Shown here in pieces: positions 1 to 7,629 of a stretch of 64,000 nucleotides of DNA. Each line of letters starts with the position of its first letter. Position 1 is the stretch's first letter. A program made the translations under genes and the position numbers. Where the stretch lies: NCBI GenBank assembly GCA_020639135.1, contig JACKHE010000003.1:248001-312000 (forward strand). The letters are read 5' to 3'. The notes beneath the pieces were generated by a model. It was not told the DNA's origin. It saw only the letters and a list, made by a program, of their open reading frames with translations, and ran no database searches. The stretch is from Phycisphaeraceae bacterium (GTDB lineage: Bacteria > Planctomycetota > Phycisphaerae > Phycisphaerales > UBA1924).

Positions 1-1674
1 GGGATCGTTGGGCAGCGGGAGCCCGCCCCAGGTGGGGCCGAACTGGATCAGCGGCAGCACGGTGGCGAAGGGGACCTCGAGGTCGGGGAGACCGTCGCCG
101 TTCTGGTCTTCGAGCACGAGGACCTCGTCGTCGAAGGGCAGCGCCGGCGCGGCGGTGACCGTGTCGTCGTACCCGACGAGGCGGTTGCCGTCCCAGTCCC
201 ACTCCTGGATGAAGTGGGCGAGATCAACGAGCGGCGGGAGCTGGATCTGGAATACCGGGAGCGGGTCGATGCCGATGGGGAGCCCGGTGAGCGGATCGGG
301 CTGCGCCACGAAGAACTCGAACGTGTCGTGGTTGAAGAGCAGCGTCGGCTGCAGGGGCTCGCGCGGGAGGATCAGGTCGAAGTATCCGGTGAGTCCGGGG
401 GGCGTCGGGAACGAGTTGTTGAGCTCGGACGGCTCGAAGACGTTGTTCTCGTTGCTGTCGATGTACACCTGAACCTGCCCCTGGTCTGGCGCGGTTGGTC
501 CGACGACGATCAGGGCGTCGAGCAGCCCACCACCGGCGGCGTCCTCGGCCAGCTCCATGTCAGACACGCCCAGGAGACCGGTGTTGAGGTCATCAACATT
601 GGACTCGTCCTCGAACTGCTGGATGACGCCGCTGCCCCCCGTGGAGACGATCGCCTTGGCGGGGATGTCGAAGAACTTGAAGATCCACTTCCACTTGTCC
701 ACGTCGAGGCAGTCACGCATCGTCTTCAGCGCCGCGGCCTTCTCCTCGGGCGTGGTGTAGTTGGTGTCGATGAAGTCCTGGAGCTTCATCTTGGCCTGGC
801 GGTAGCAGTCGATGGCGTCGTCGTTGCCCTTCTTGTTCGCACAAGCGGCCTTGCGGAGCGCGTCGATGGCGTCCTGCCGCGCGGCCGGCGCGAGGGGGTT
901 GATCCCGTTGAACATGTCCTTCGTCGCGTCCGACCAGGCAGGGTCGATCATCGGGTCGAGCATCTCGAGCTCATCGAGCGCCGCCTTGATCTCGGCGATC
1001 CACTCGTTCTCGACCACGTGGGCGCCCTTGGGCTCGCCGTTCATGCCGGTCCCGGCCTCGTTGCACAACCGCTGCTTGGTCTTCTTGGCGCGGGCCTTGC
1101 AGGCGTCGAGGCCGGTGGTGTCCACACCGTAGTCCTGACCGGCGTGCGTGCCCTCGTGCAGGAGCACGGTGGCGAGCCAGTAGAGCTTGGCGTCATACGC
1201 CGGCGGGCAGCCCTCGGCGAGCTTCTTGCTCGAGACGTTGATCTTGTCGTTCTCGTTGCAGTCGGCCTTGCCGTCGTTGCGCGCGCCGCCCACGGCCTTC
1301 TTCATGTTGAAGGAGATGCAGATCGAGCCCTTCATCTTGAGCTTCTCCAGGCACGCGCCGACGGTGGCGTTCTGCTTCTTGACGAGCGCCACGGCCTTGC
1401 ACAGGCCCATGTGGATGTTCGTCGCCTTGGTGCGAGCGTCGGCGTCGCTCAGGCCCGGGTTGGCGGCCTTGACCGCGTCGAGGTACATCATCTGCGCCGC
1501 GGTCAGCGCCGCCGGCGCGGCGGGGATGTCGCTCGGCACGAAGCCGTTGCCCGGCCAGCCGTCGGACTTGAAGCCCGCGTCGGCGGGGAGCGTCGCGATC
1601 CCGGCGGCGGCGATGAGGCCGGCGACGCCGAGGGTCCTCAGGATTCTGGATTGGTTGCTGATTCGGCTGAACAT
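1..1674 (-). CDS. Exported HExxH-motif protein, 3' end outside window
   Basis: The reading frame is open to the left edge, so at least 558 codons are present and the C-terminus is missing. The ATG at 1672-1674 follows a GGAG about 8-12 bases upstream. Residues 1-34 look like a Sec signal peptide ending near ADAG. A HEGTH sequence at residues 173-177, preceded by hydrophobic residues and followed by AGQD, fits a zincin-type metal site (H173, E174, H177). Several paired cysteines occur between residues 90 and 290. The C-terminal half carries short aspartate-rich stretches such as DSNENNVFEPSE and DQNGDGLPD that resemble calcium loops. I do not recognise the family. A secreted metalloprotease is possible, but the HExxH could equally be structural. 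It is divergent from the next gene. Confidence 0.7.
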   Translation of the reverse strand, partial: MFSRISNQSRILRTLGVAGLIAAAGIATLPADAGFKSDGWPGNGFVPSDIPAAPAALTAAQMMYLDAVKAANPGLSDADARTKATNIHMGLCKAVALVKKQNATVGACLEKLKMKGSICISFNMKKAVGGARNDGKADCNENDKINVSSKKLAEGCPPAYDAKLYWLATVLLHEGTHAGQDYGVDTTGLDACKARAKKTKQRLCNEAGTGMNGEPKGAHVVENEWIAEIKAALDELEMLDPMIDPAWSDATKDMFNGINPLAPAARQDAIDALRKAACANKKGNDDAIDCYRQAKMKLQDFIDTNYTTPEEKAAALKTMRDCLDVDKWKWIFKFFDIPAKAIVSTGGSGVIQQFEDESNVDDLNTGLLGVSDMELAEDAAGGGLLDALIVVGPTAPDQGQVQVYIDSNENNVFEPSELNNSFPTPPGLTGYFDLILPREPLQPTLLFNHDTFEFFVAQPDPLTGLPIGIDPLPVFQIQLPPLVDLAHFIQEWDWDGNRLVGYDDTVTAAPALPFDDEVLVLEDQNGDGLPDLEVPFATVLPLIQFGPTWGGLPLPNDP

Positions 1675-1998
1675 CTCGCTGGTCTCCTTCGGAGCGAATC
1701 GTGGTTCAGTGCGGACCGCTCCACCTACGGTCCTCTCACTTCTGGAGCGAGATCGCAACTAAAAAACGGCGCGCCGGGGCATGTTTTCGGTGAAAAGACC
1801 CGGTGAACCCAGTCCGCCGCCGTTTTCCGGTGGTTTCCCCGGGTGGGGGGGCGGACCGGCGCGAGCTTTTCGAGACACGACCGTGGGATATGGAACAGGC
1901 GATGCCCGATCTGGCCTCCCGGCGCATCAGGATTCCGGTCCCGTTCCCGGAGGCCCCACCTGTCCTCCGGCATCATTATTCGAGAGAAAGGAATCCTC
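1675..1998. other. Divergent intergenic region, 324 bp
   Basis: This gap separates two divergently transcribed exported-protein genes and must hold both promoters. It contains a short A-rich run (about 1759-1764) and a pyrimidine/G-rich stretch near 1830-1855. I see no convincing -35/-10 pair, no RNA gene and no credible short gene. Confidence 0.4.
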
Positions 1999-3651
1999 AT
2001 GAATCCTGTGCGCCACTCCGCCCTGCTGCCGACGCTCCTCGCCGCCATCGCCCTGTTGGCGCCGGCGACCCTGGGCGATGATCGCCCACCGATGCGGCAG
2101 GCCGAGGACGCCGTGCTCGGCTACCTCGACGCCCCGTCGTCCACCGCACCGGCGTTCCTGGAGCGGTGGATCGCGCCGACAACCATCGAACAGGCCGGAC
2201 GTGATGCTGCGCTGGCGGCGCTGGAGGCGATCTACACCCGGCTGCACGGCGCCGAGGCGATGGACCTGATGGTTGACGCCCAGGGCGTGCTGTCGATGGA
2301 GATGGCGGCGCCCGGGCATCGCCCCGGCTGGCTGCGCTGCGTGATCGAGGACGAGGCGCCGCACCGGATCACGAACCTCTGGATCGAGGGCGGCCCCGCG
2401 CTGCTGCGCACCGAGCAGACCGCCGCGCCGGAGCCGAACGAGCCGCTGACGTGGGATTCGCTCCAGCGCCGACTCGACCGCGAGGCGGCGGGCGGGTTCA
2501 CCGGGGTGATCCGGCTCGTGCACGACGGCGAGGTCGTCGTCGATCGCGGCTTCGGCATGGCCAACCGGGAGCGGCAGATCCCGTGCCGACCCGGCACGGT
2601 CTTCGCGATCGGCTCGGCGCCCATCGACTTCACTCTCTGCGGGATCCTCATGCTCGAGCAGGAGGGCAAGCTGTCCTTCGACGACCCGATCACGAAGTAC
2701 TTCAGCAACGTGCCGCCAGACAAGCGCGCGATCACGATCGAGCACCTGATGACCGGCGCCTCGGGCCTGCAGAACTTCCACGACATCCCCAGCGACCGCG
2801 ACCCGGACCATGCCTACATCGACCGCGACGAGGCGATGCGCCGGATCTTTTCGAGCAGGCTGCTCTTCGAGCCGGGAACGGCGCGCGAGCACTCGCACTC
2901 GGCGTGGGGCGTGCTCGCGGCGATCATTGAGATCGTCAGCGGCCAGACCTACCCCGAGTTCACGCGGCAGCGCCTCTTCGAGCCCCTGGGCATGACCAGC
3001 ACCGGCTTCCACGGCGACGCGATCCCGGAGGGTCGCCTGGCGATCGGCTACGGCGAACGCTCCGACGGCGAGATCAACTCCCCGGCGCACTGGGGCCGGA
3101 CCTCCTGGCTGGTCATGGGCAGCGGCGGGCAGGTCTCGACCGCCGGCGACATGGGCCGCTTCATCGAGTCGATCCACGACGGCGCCCTGCTCAACGAAGA
3201 AAACACGCGGCGCTTCATGCGTTTCAGCAGAGGCCTGCTCAACGGCGGCAACGACTATGGCTTCGAGATCTACTACACCTACACGCCCGGCACGTACCTC
3301 GTGATGCTCTGCAACGCGGTCAACGGGAGCAACCGCCGCGAGGTCGGCGAGCTGGCGCGGGACCTGGGCGACCTGGTCCTGGCCGGGAGCGCGCCGAAGT
3401 TCACGATGGGCGTGGGCCTGGCGCCGGGCGAGGGGCGGATGACGGTCATGAGCGTCGCGCCGGGCAGCGGCGCCGAGGCCGCGGGGCTGCGCGAGGGCGA
3501 TGCGCTGGTCGGCGTCGGCGGCGAAGGCTTCGGTGACGACCCGATGGAATCGCTGACGCTCTGGCTGAACCGCGGCGAGCCGATCCCGCTGGACGTCGAG
3601 CGCGACGGGAAGCGGCTGCGGATCACCGTCACGCCCCGGCCCCGCAACTGA
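1999..3651 (+). CDS. Beta-lactamase/PBP-fold protein with C-terminal PDZ, probably catalytically dead
   Basis: The ATG at 1999 has a GAGAAAGGA ribosome site just upstream and starts a signal peptide (residues 1-27). The open frame extends further upstream but without a usable site. The protein is about 550 residues. Residues ~150-450 follow the class C beta-lactamase/EstB/AmpH family: an IGS block, an EEGKL-like helix (LEQEGKLSFDD) and an IEHLMTGASGL segment. The catalytic SxxK tetrad reads S206-A-P-I209, so the lysine is missing. The usual YSN reads H300-S-A302, so the tyrosine and asparagine are missing too. No clear HxG triad is seen near 420-440. Residues ~468-548 form a PDZ-like domain (VAPGSGAEAAGLREGDAL). 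It is best read as a secreted pseudo-enzyme that binds ligand or peptide; the family assignment is firm and the loss of activity is inferred. Confidence 0.85.
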   Translation: MNPVRHSALLPTLLAAIALLAPATLGDDRPPMRQAEDAVLGYLDAPSSTAPAFLERWIAPTTIEQAGRDAALAALEAIYTRLHGAEAMDLMVDAQGVLSMEMAAPGHRPGWLRCVIEDEAPHRITNLWIEGGPALLRTEQTAAPEPNEPLTWDSLQRRLDREAAGGFTGVIRLVHDGEVVVDRGFGMANRERQIPCRPGTVFAIGSAPIDFTLCGILMLEQEGKLSFDDPITKYFSNVPPDKRAITIEHLMTGASGLQNFHDIPSDRDPDHAYIDRDEAMRRIFSSRLLFEPGTAREHSHSAWGVLAAIIEIVSGQTYPEFTRQRLFEPLGMTSTGFHGDAIPEGRLAIGYGERSDGEINSPAHWGRTSWLVMGSGGQVSTAGDMGRFIESIHDGALLNEENTRRFMRFSRGLLNGGNDYGFEIYYTYTPGTYLVMLCNAVNGSNRREVGELARDLGDLVLAGSAPKFTMGVGLAPGEGRMTVMSVAPGSGAEAAGLREGDALVGVGGEGFGDDPMESLTLWLNRGEPIPLDVERDGKRLRITVTPRPRN

Positions 3652-3686
3652 CGCGCGCATCCCGCCGGGAACATCCGGCAGGCAAT

Positions 3687-3811
3687 CAAGGGTGACACGC
3701 GCGTGCTGCCACTGTGGTCACGCTTGGCGGGTCAGATCCGCCCGGGCGGACGCGGATGGGCGTGGCCGGGCCAGGCGTGACGGGAAGGCGGGTGTGTGAC
3801 TGTCACCCTTG
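3687..3811. repeat. Short palindromic-ended repeat, copy A
   Basis: This 125 bp intergenic element is bounded by an exact 11 bp inverted repeat, caagggtgaca at 3687-3697 and tgtcacccttg at 3801-3811. A related element with the same ends lies at 5314-5418. In both copies cgtgacg starts exactly 35 bases before the right end and is followed by cgggtg. The two copies sit on either side of the FG-GAP/dockerin gene. No coding capacity is seen. It resembles a REP or miniature mobile element; the class is inferred. Confidence 0.55.
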
Positions 3812-3896
3812 TTGAAGCAATCCGGGATCCGCCGCCCGAGCCGGGCGTACCTACCTCCGGCGGGCGATCCCATCGCCCGAATCCGAGGATGCGGTC

Positions 3897-5231
3897 ATGA
3901 AGATCAGGCGGCTTGTGGCTTTGGGAGCCTTGCTGGCGGGCGCGGGTGCAGCACAGGGCGCGGTCAACGAGACGCGGAAGCTGTTGCCCAGCGATGGCGC
4001 TCGGTTGGACTATTTCGGCTCATCGGTCGCGATCGACGGCGATCTCGCGATCATCGGAGCGGACGGTGATGACGACAATGGCTTCGATTCCGGTTCAGCG
4101 TACGTCTTTCACGTGTTGACCGGGCAGCAGCTGGCCAAGCTCCTTCCCAGTGACGGCGCTGCGGGGGATGAGTTCGGCGCATCGGTCGCGATCAGCGGCG
4201 GACTCGCGGTAGTCGGAGCGATCGGTGGAGACGACAACGGCTATGGCTCCGGCTCGGCATACGTATTCGACGTGAACACAGGGCAGCAGCTGGTCAAACT
4301 CCTGCCCAGCGACGGTGCTGCGGGACGTGGGTTCGGCTATTCGGTCGCGATCAGCGGCGGCCTCGCGATCGTCGGGGCGCGGTTGGATGAGGACAACGGC
4401 CGCAGGTCCGGTTCGGCATACGTCTTCGACGCGGAGACCGGGCAGCAGTTGCACAAACTCCTCGCTCTTGACGGCACGAGCGCGGACTACCTCGGCGGAT
4501 CGGTCGCGATCGACAGCGGTCTCGCGATCCTCGGAGCACATGGCGATGACGACCATGGCAGCGGAAGAGGTTCGGTGTACGTCTTCGATGCGACGACCGG
4601 CCAGCAACTCGAAATCATCCTGCCAGATGATGGAGCGGCAGGGGTGGGATTCGGCGCATCGGTCGCGTCCAACGACGGACTCGTGCTCGTCGGGGCAGGC
4701 GCCTTTATCACAGGCTCGGCTTACGTCTTTGACCCGATGACCTGGCAGCAGCAGCACAAACTCCTGCACAACGATGGCTTTGTGTCGGACTTGTTCGGCC
4801 GCCCGGTCGCGATCAGCGGCGGCCTCGCGATCATCGGAGCGAGCGGTGATGACGACAACGGTGTCAACTCCGGTTCGGCGTACGTCTTCGACGCGAAGAC
4901 CGGGCAGCAGCTGGTCAAACTCCTGCCATCTGACGGCGCATTTGCTGATCGATTCGGGCAATCGGTCGCGATCAGCGACGGCCTTGCTCTCGTCGGAGCG
5001 TGGGAAGATGGCGACAACGGCGACTTCTCCGGCTCCGCATACCTCTTCGACCTCACGCCCTGCATCCCGTCGGACTTGAACCTCGACGGCGTCGTGGACA
5101 CCGCCGACCTCGGCGCGCTCATCGGCCGTATCGGCACGGCGAGCGTCGTCGCCGACTTGAGCGGCGACGGCATCGTGGACATGGCCGACCTGGGCATGCT
5201 GCTCGACGACTTCGGCAAGGCCTGCCCCTGA
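3897..5231 (+). CDS. Exported FG-GAP repeat protein with dockerin-like C-terminus
   Basis: The ATG at 3897 opens a signal peptide (residues 1-21, cleavage near AQG). Residues ~28-385 are seven tandem units of about 52 residues of the pattern KLLPSDGA..FG.SVAI.GGLAI.GA.GDDDNG..SGSAYVFD..TGQQL. This is the FG-GAP/integrin-type beta-propeller repeat, whose DDDNG loops usually bind calcium. Unit 5 is shortened and lacks the acidic loop. From residue ~389 a dockerin-like module follows, with two loops (DLNLDGVVDTADL and DLSGDGIVDMADL) bracketed by Cys389 and Cys443, a layout common on exported planctomycete proteins. It is probably a surface or extracellular seven-bladed propeller, with ligand and attachment unknown. 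No cohesin is visible in the window. Confidence 0.88.
   Translation: MKIRRLVALGALLAGAGAAQGAVNETRKLLPSDGARLDYFGSSVAIDGDLAIIGADGDDDNGFDSGSAYVFHVLTGQQLAKLLPSDGAAGDEFGASVAISGGLAVVGAIGGDDNGYGSGSAYVFDVNTGQQLVKLLPSDGAAGRGFGYSVAISGGLAIVGARLDEDNGRRSGSAYVFDAETGQQLHKLLALDGTSADYLGGSVAIDSGLAILGAHGDDDHGSGRGSVYVFDATTGQQLEIILPDDGAAGVGFGASVASNDGLVLVGAGAFITGSAYVFDPMTWQQQHKLLHNDGFVSDLFGRPVAISGGLAIIGASGDDDNGVNSGSAYVFDAKTGQQLVKLLPSDGAFADRFGQSVAISDGLALVGAWEDGDNGDFSGSAYLFDLTPCIPSDLNLDGVVDTADLGALIGRIGTASVVADLSGDGIVDMADLGMLLDDFGKACP
3978..5055 (+). repeat. Seven tandem ~156 bp coding repeats
   Basis: The FG-GAP units of the 3897-5231 gene are also similar as DNA. Phrases such as tcggtcgcgatcagcggcgg recur at a period close to 156 bp. 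Unit 5 (about 4600-4740) is about 18 bp shorter. The similarity is high enough to allow copy-number change by recombination. Confidence 0.75.
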
Positions 5232-5313
5232 CGATCCGGTCCGATCGACACGCCGGATCAACTCGCCGGATCAACAAGTCGGATCAACAAGCCGGATCAT
5301 GAAGGATGATCAA

Positions 5314-5418
5314 CAAGGGTGACAACGCGACACCCTTCTTGAGATCACACTTGACCGGCGCGTTGTCGCTCGATGATTCAACCGTGACGCGGACGCGGGT
5401 GGGTCGGTGTCATCCTTG
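5314..5418. repeat. Short palindromic-ended repeat, copy B
   Basis: This 105 bp element lies between the FG-GAP gene and the M20 amidohydrolase gene. Its ends are caagggtgaca (5314-5324) and tgtcatccttg (5408-5418), the same inverted termini as copy A with one C-to-T change. Internally it has a small hairpin (aagggtg/caccctt) and a 9 bp inverted pair (gacaacgcg at 5321, cgcgttgtc at 5359). Just upstream, 5256-5296 contains three or four short direct repeats of the form ccggatcaac. No gene is present. Confidence 0.55.
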
Positions 5419-5429
5419 CTGGAGCCGCA

Positions 5430-6752
5430 TCACTGGTTGCCTATCAGCGTCATCAGCGCCACGACCGTGGACTCGACGCCGCGGGTCACGGAGGGCTCTG
5501 GCTCGATCTTGAAGAGCGGGGAGTGGTGGCTGGGGACGGCGGGGCCTCCGTTCGCCTCTGCATCGAACGCTTCTTTGGGCGTGCCGCCGATGATCCAGTA
5601 CACGCTGGGGATCGCGGGGTCGGTCGTGAAGAACGGGAAGTCCTCGGCGCCCATGCCCTTGTCGGGCTGGTCGATGACCGTCGCCTCGCCCAACTCCTCG
5701 ACCCAGGCGGCCTTGAGCCTCCGCGTCAGCGGCGCATCATTGATCGTGGGCGGCACGCTCTCCTCGGAGACGATCACCTCGGGCAGCAGGTCCTCGGGCA
5801 AGCCTGCGACGCGGCCCATGTTCTCCGCGATGCGCCGGATCCCTTCGAGCAGCAGCGTGCGCGTTTCCTCGCTCGTGTTTCGCACGGTCAGCTGCAGCAC
5901 GGCCTTGTCCGAGATGATGTTGTGCTTGGATCCGGAGTGGAACGAGCCCACGGTGACGACGCCAGGCGACCTGGGCGGCAGCTCGCGCGACACCAGCGTC
6001 TGGAGCGCCAGCACGATCTCGCTGCCGAGGACGATCGGGTCCCTGCCCCGGTGTGGCATGGCGCCGTGTGCGCCGACGCCGTGGATGATGATGTCCACGG
6101 TATCCGCGCCGGCGAAGGGGCTGCCCTCGGTGATGTTGATCTTGCCGGCCTCGACGATGGCCGAGACGTGGAAGGCCAGCGCAAAGTCGGGCTTGCCGAA
6201 GCGCTCCCACAAGCCGTCGTCCATCATCATCTGCGCGCCGATGATGCGCTCCTCGGCGGGCTGGACAATCAGCATCAGCGTGCCGGACCAATCCCGCCGG
6301 TGGCTCGCCATGTGCCGTGCCGTGCCAACGAGGCTGGTGATGTGGACGTCGTGCCCGCAGGCGTGCATGACCGGGACGGTGGCGCCGGTGATGGGATCGA
6401 CCTGCGTGACCCTGGAGGCGTTGGGCAGGCCTGACTTCTCCTCGACCGGGAGCCCGTCCATGTCGGCGCGCATCATCACCATCGGGCCATCGCCGTTGCG
6501 GAGAATGGCGACGACGCCCGTCCCGCCGACGCCCTCGGTGACATCGAAGCCCGCGGCCCGGAGCTCCTGCGCCATCCGCGCCGCGGTGTTGCTCTCGAGC
6601 AGCGACAGCTCCGGGTTGCGGTGGAAATGATCGAAGAGCGGCGCGAGGTAGGTGTCGTAGTCGCGCTGGACGGAATCTTCGAGGCTCTGCGCGCTGGCCA
6701 ATGACGCCGCCGCCAGCAGGAGGGCCGGCGCGAGCAGGGGTGCGTGCTTCAT
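5430..6752 (-). CDS. M20-family amidohydrolase (hippurate hydrolase/aminoacylase type), exported
   Basis: A 440-residue protein with a signal peptide (residues 1-21, ending ASAQ), so it probably works outside the cytoplasmic membrane. It shows the M20D hallmarks: MMRADMDGLPVEE, a metal-binding HACGHDVH around residue 130, QPAEER around 170, and a dimerisation-domain segment ending HGAMPHRG. The Cys of HACGHD is the ligand typical of the AmhX/HipO subgroup. These enzymes hydrolyse N-acyl amino acids or similar amides using two divalent metals; the exact substrate cannot be read from sequence. Length is normal for the family. A tRNA gene lies upstream on the same strand; there are no operon partners. 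Confidence 0.92.
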   Translation of the reverse strand: MKHAPLLAPALLLAAASLASAQSLEDSVQRDYDTYLAPLFDHFHRNPELSLLESNTAARMAQELRAAGFDVTEGVGGTGVVAILRNGDGPMVMMRADMDGLPVEEKSGLPNASRVTQVDPITGATVPVMHACGHDVHITSLVGTARHMASHRRDWSGTLMLIVQPAEERIIGAQMMMDDGLWERFGKPDFALAFHVSAIVEAGKINITEGSPFAGADTVDIIIHGVGAHGAMPHRGRDPIVLGSEIVLALQTLVSRELPPRSPGVVTVGSFHSGSKHNIISDKAVLQLTVRNTSEETRTLLLEGIRRIAENMGRVAGLPEDLLPEVIVSEESVPPTINDAPLTRRLKAAWVEELGEATVIDQPDKGMGAEDFPFFTTDPAIPSVYWIIGGTPKEAFDAEANGGPAVPSHHSPLFKIEPEPSVTRGVESTVVALMTLIGNQ

Positions 6753-6822
6753 GTTGGAGTGATCCCCGTTGCGCCGGCGCGAGCGCGCGGGCCGGCTGGT
6801 CTGGTGGTTCGAGTTCCGGCAA

Positions 6823-6895
6823 TGGAGCGGACCGGGATCGAACCGGCAACCTCAGGCTTGCAAAGCCAGCGCTCTCCCAGTTGAGCTACCGCCCC
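6823..6895 (-). tRNA. tRNA-Ala (anticodon UGC)
   Basis: A 73 nt cloverleaf reads on the minus strand. The acceptor stem GGGGCGG pairs with CCGCTCC and includes the G3-U70 wobble that identifies alanine tRNAs. The D arm is GCTC/GAGC, the anticodon loop TTTGCAA has UGC at 34-36, and the T arm is GCCGG/CCGGT around TTCGATC. Position 28-42 is a U-U mismatch in the anticodon stem. CCA is not encoded. Confidence 0.95.
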
Positions 6896-6974
6896 GCGGG
6901 ATCGGCGCCAGGATGACCGGGCCGACGCGGGGCGATGATAGCCGGTCGCGCCCGGGCCGCCATCGCGGGGCCCG

Positions 6975-7610
6975 TCATCGCAACTGCCGCGGCGTGGCGC
7001 TGGCGACGAGGCGCACCGAATCGGGCATCTCGGCGACGGTCGCGTTGGCCGCGGCCTCGGAGCTCGGGTCGAGCGTGATGTCCAGCTCCGCCCGGTCGAG
7101 CAGCCACGTCTCCTCGTCGAACTGGAGCGTGAACGTCGCGTTGCGGACGCCCGAGAGCAGGGGCCGCTCCTCGATCAGCGTCGGCGGGTCCACGTCGGCG
7201 TTGACCAGCACGTACCACAGCCAGCCCGGGCCGGCGGCGTCTTCGGGGTCGTCGCGGTACTCGAAGCGCGTCACGCGGTTGAGCCCCGCGGCGCGGTCGG
7301 CCTCGGTGATGAACTCGATGTTGTCGGTCACGACCGGGTTCTGGGCCGGATCGAGCACATCGGCGGGCGAGGGCCCGAATGTCGTCCCGGTGCGGATCTG
7401 CGAGAGGATTCGGTGCGCGACGAGGCGGCCGACGACGTGCATCGACGCGGACTCGCTCGTCGCCGTGTAACGCTTGAAGGAGAAGTCCAGCGCGACGAGC
7501 ATCGCCGTCAGCAGCGACGCCGTGATCGCCAGCGCGATGAGCATCTCGACGAGGCTGAAGCCCCGCGTGCGGCGCCGAGCGTTCGTGTTGTTGTCAGTCG
7601 TGAGCGTCAT
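6975..7610 (-). CDS. Prepilin-like protein (PilW/GspJ type)
   Basis: The protein is 211 residues from the ATG at 7608-7610. The open frame continues upstream into the preceding gene without a better start. A short basic leader ending RRRTRG is followed by FSLVEMLIALAI, the type IV prepilin signature with Gly at -1 and Glu at +5. The rest is a soluble domain with no recognised motif. It is the last gene of the minus-strand cluster pilT-pilC-PilV-like-PilX-like-this, and lies 19 bp after the 876-residue PilX-like protein. Minor pilins of the V, W and X types are normally encoded together and prime pilus assembly, so a minor pilin is the likely role. Confidence 0.85.
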   Translation of the reverse strand: MTLTTDNNTNARRRTRGFSLVEMLIALAITASLLTAMLVALDFSFKRYTATSESASMHVVGRLVAHRILSQIRTGTTFGPSPADVLDPAQNPVVTDNIEFITEADRAAGLNRVTRFEYRDDPEDAAGPGWLWYVLVNADVDPPTLIEERPLLSGVRNATFTLQFDEETWLLDRAELDITLDPSSEAAANATVAEMPDSVRLVASATPRQLR

Positions 7611-7629
7611 GATCGTGCGTCCGGGTGCG

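Noticed and set aside
214..1806. A 530-codon plus-strand frame opposite the HExxH protein
   Set aside because: No start context and Arg/Val/Gly-rich shadow composition; the minus strand has a signal peptide and structured domains.
5256..5296. Short ccggatcaac direct repeats as a CRISPR or iteron array
   Set aside because: Units are about 10 bp with no regular spacers, so neither CRISPR nor a replication origin is supported.
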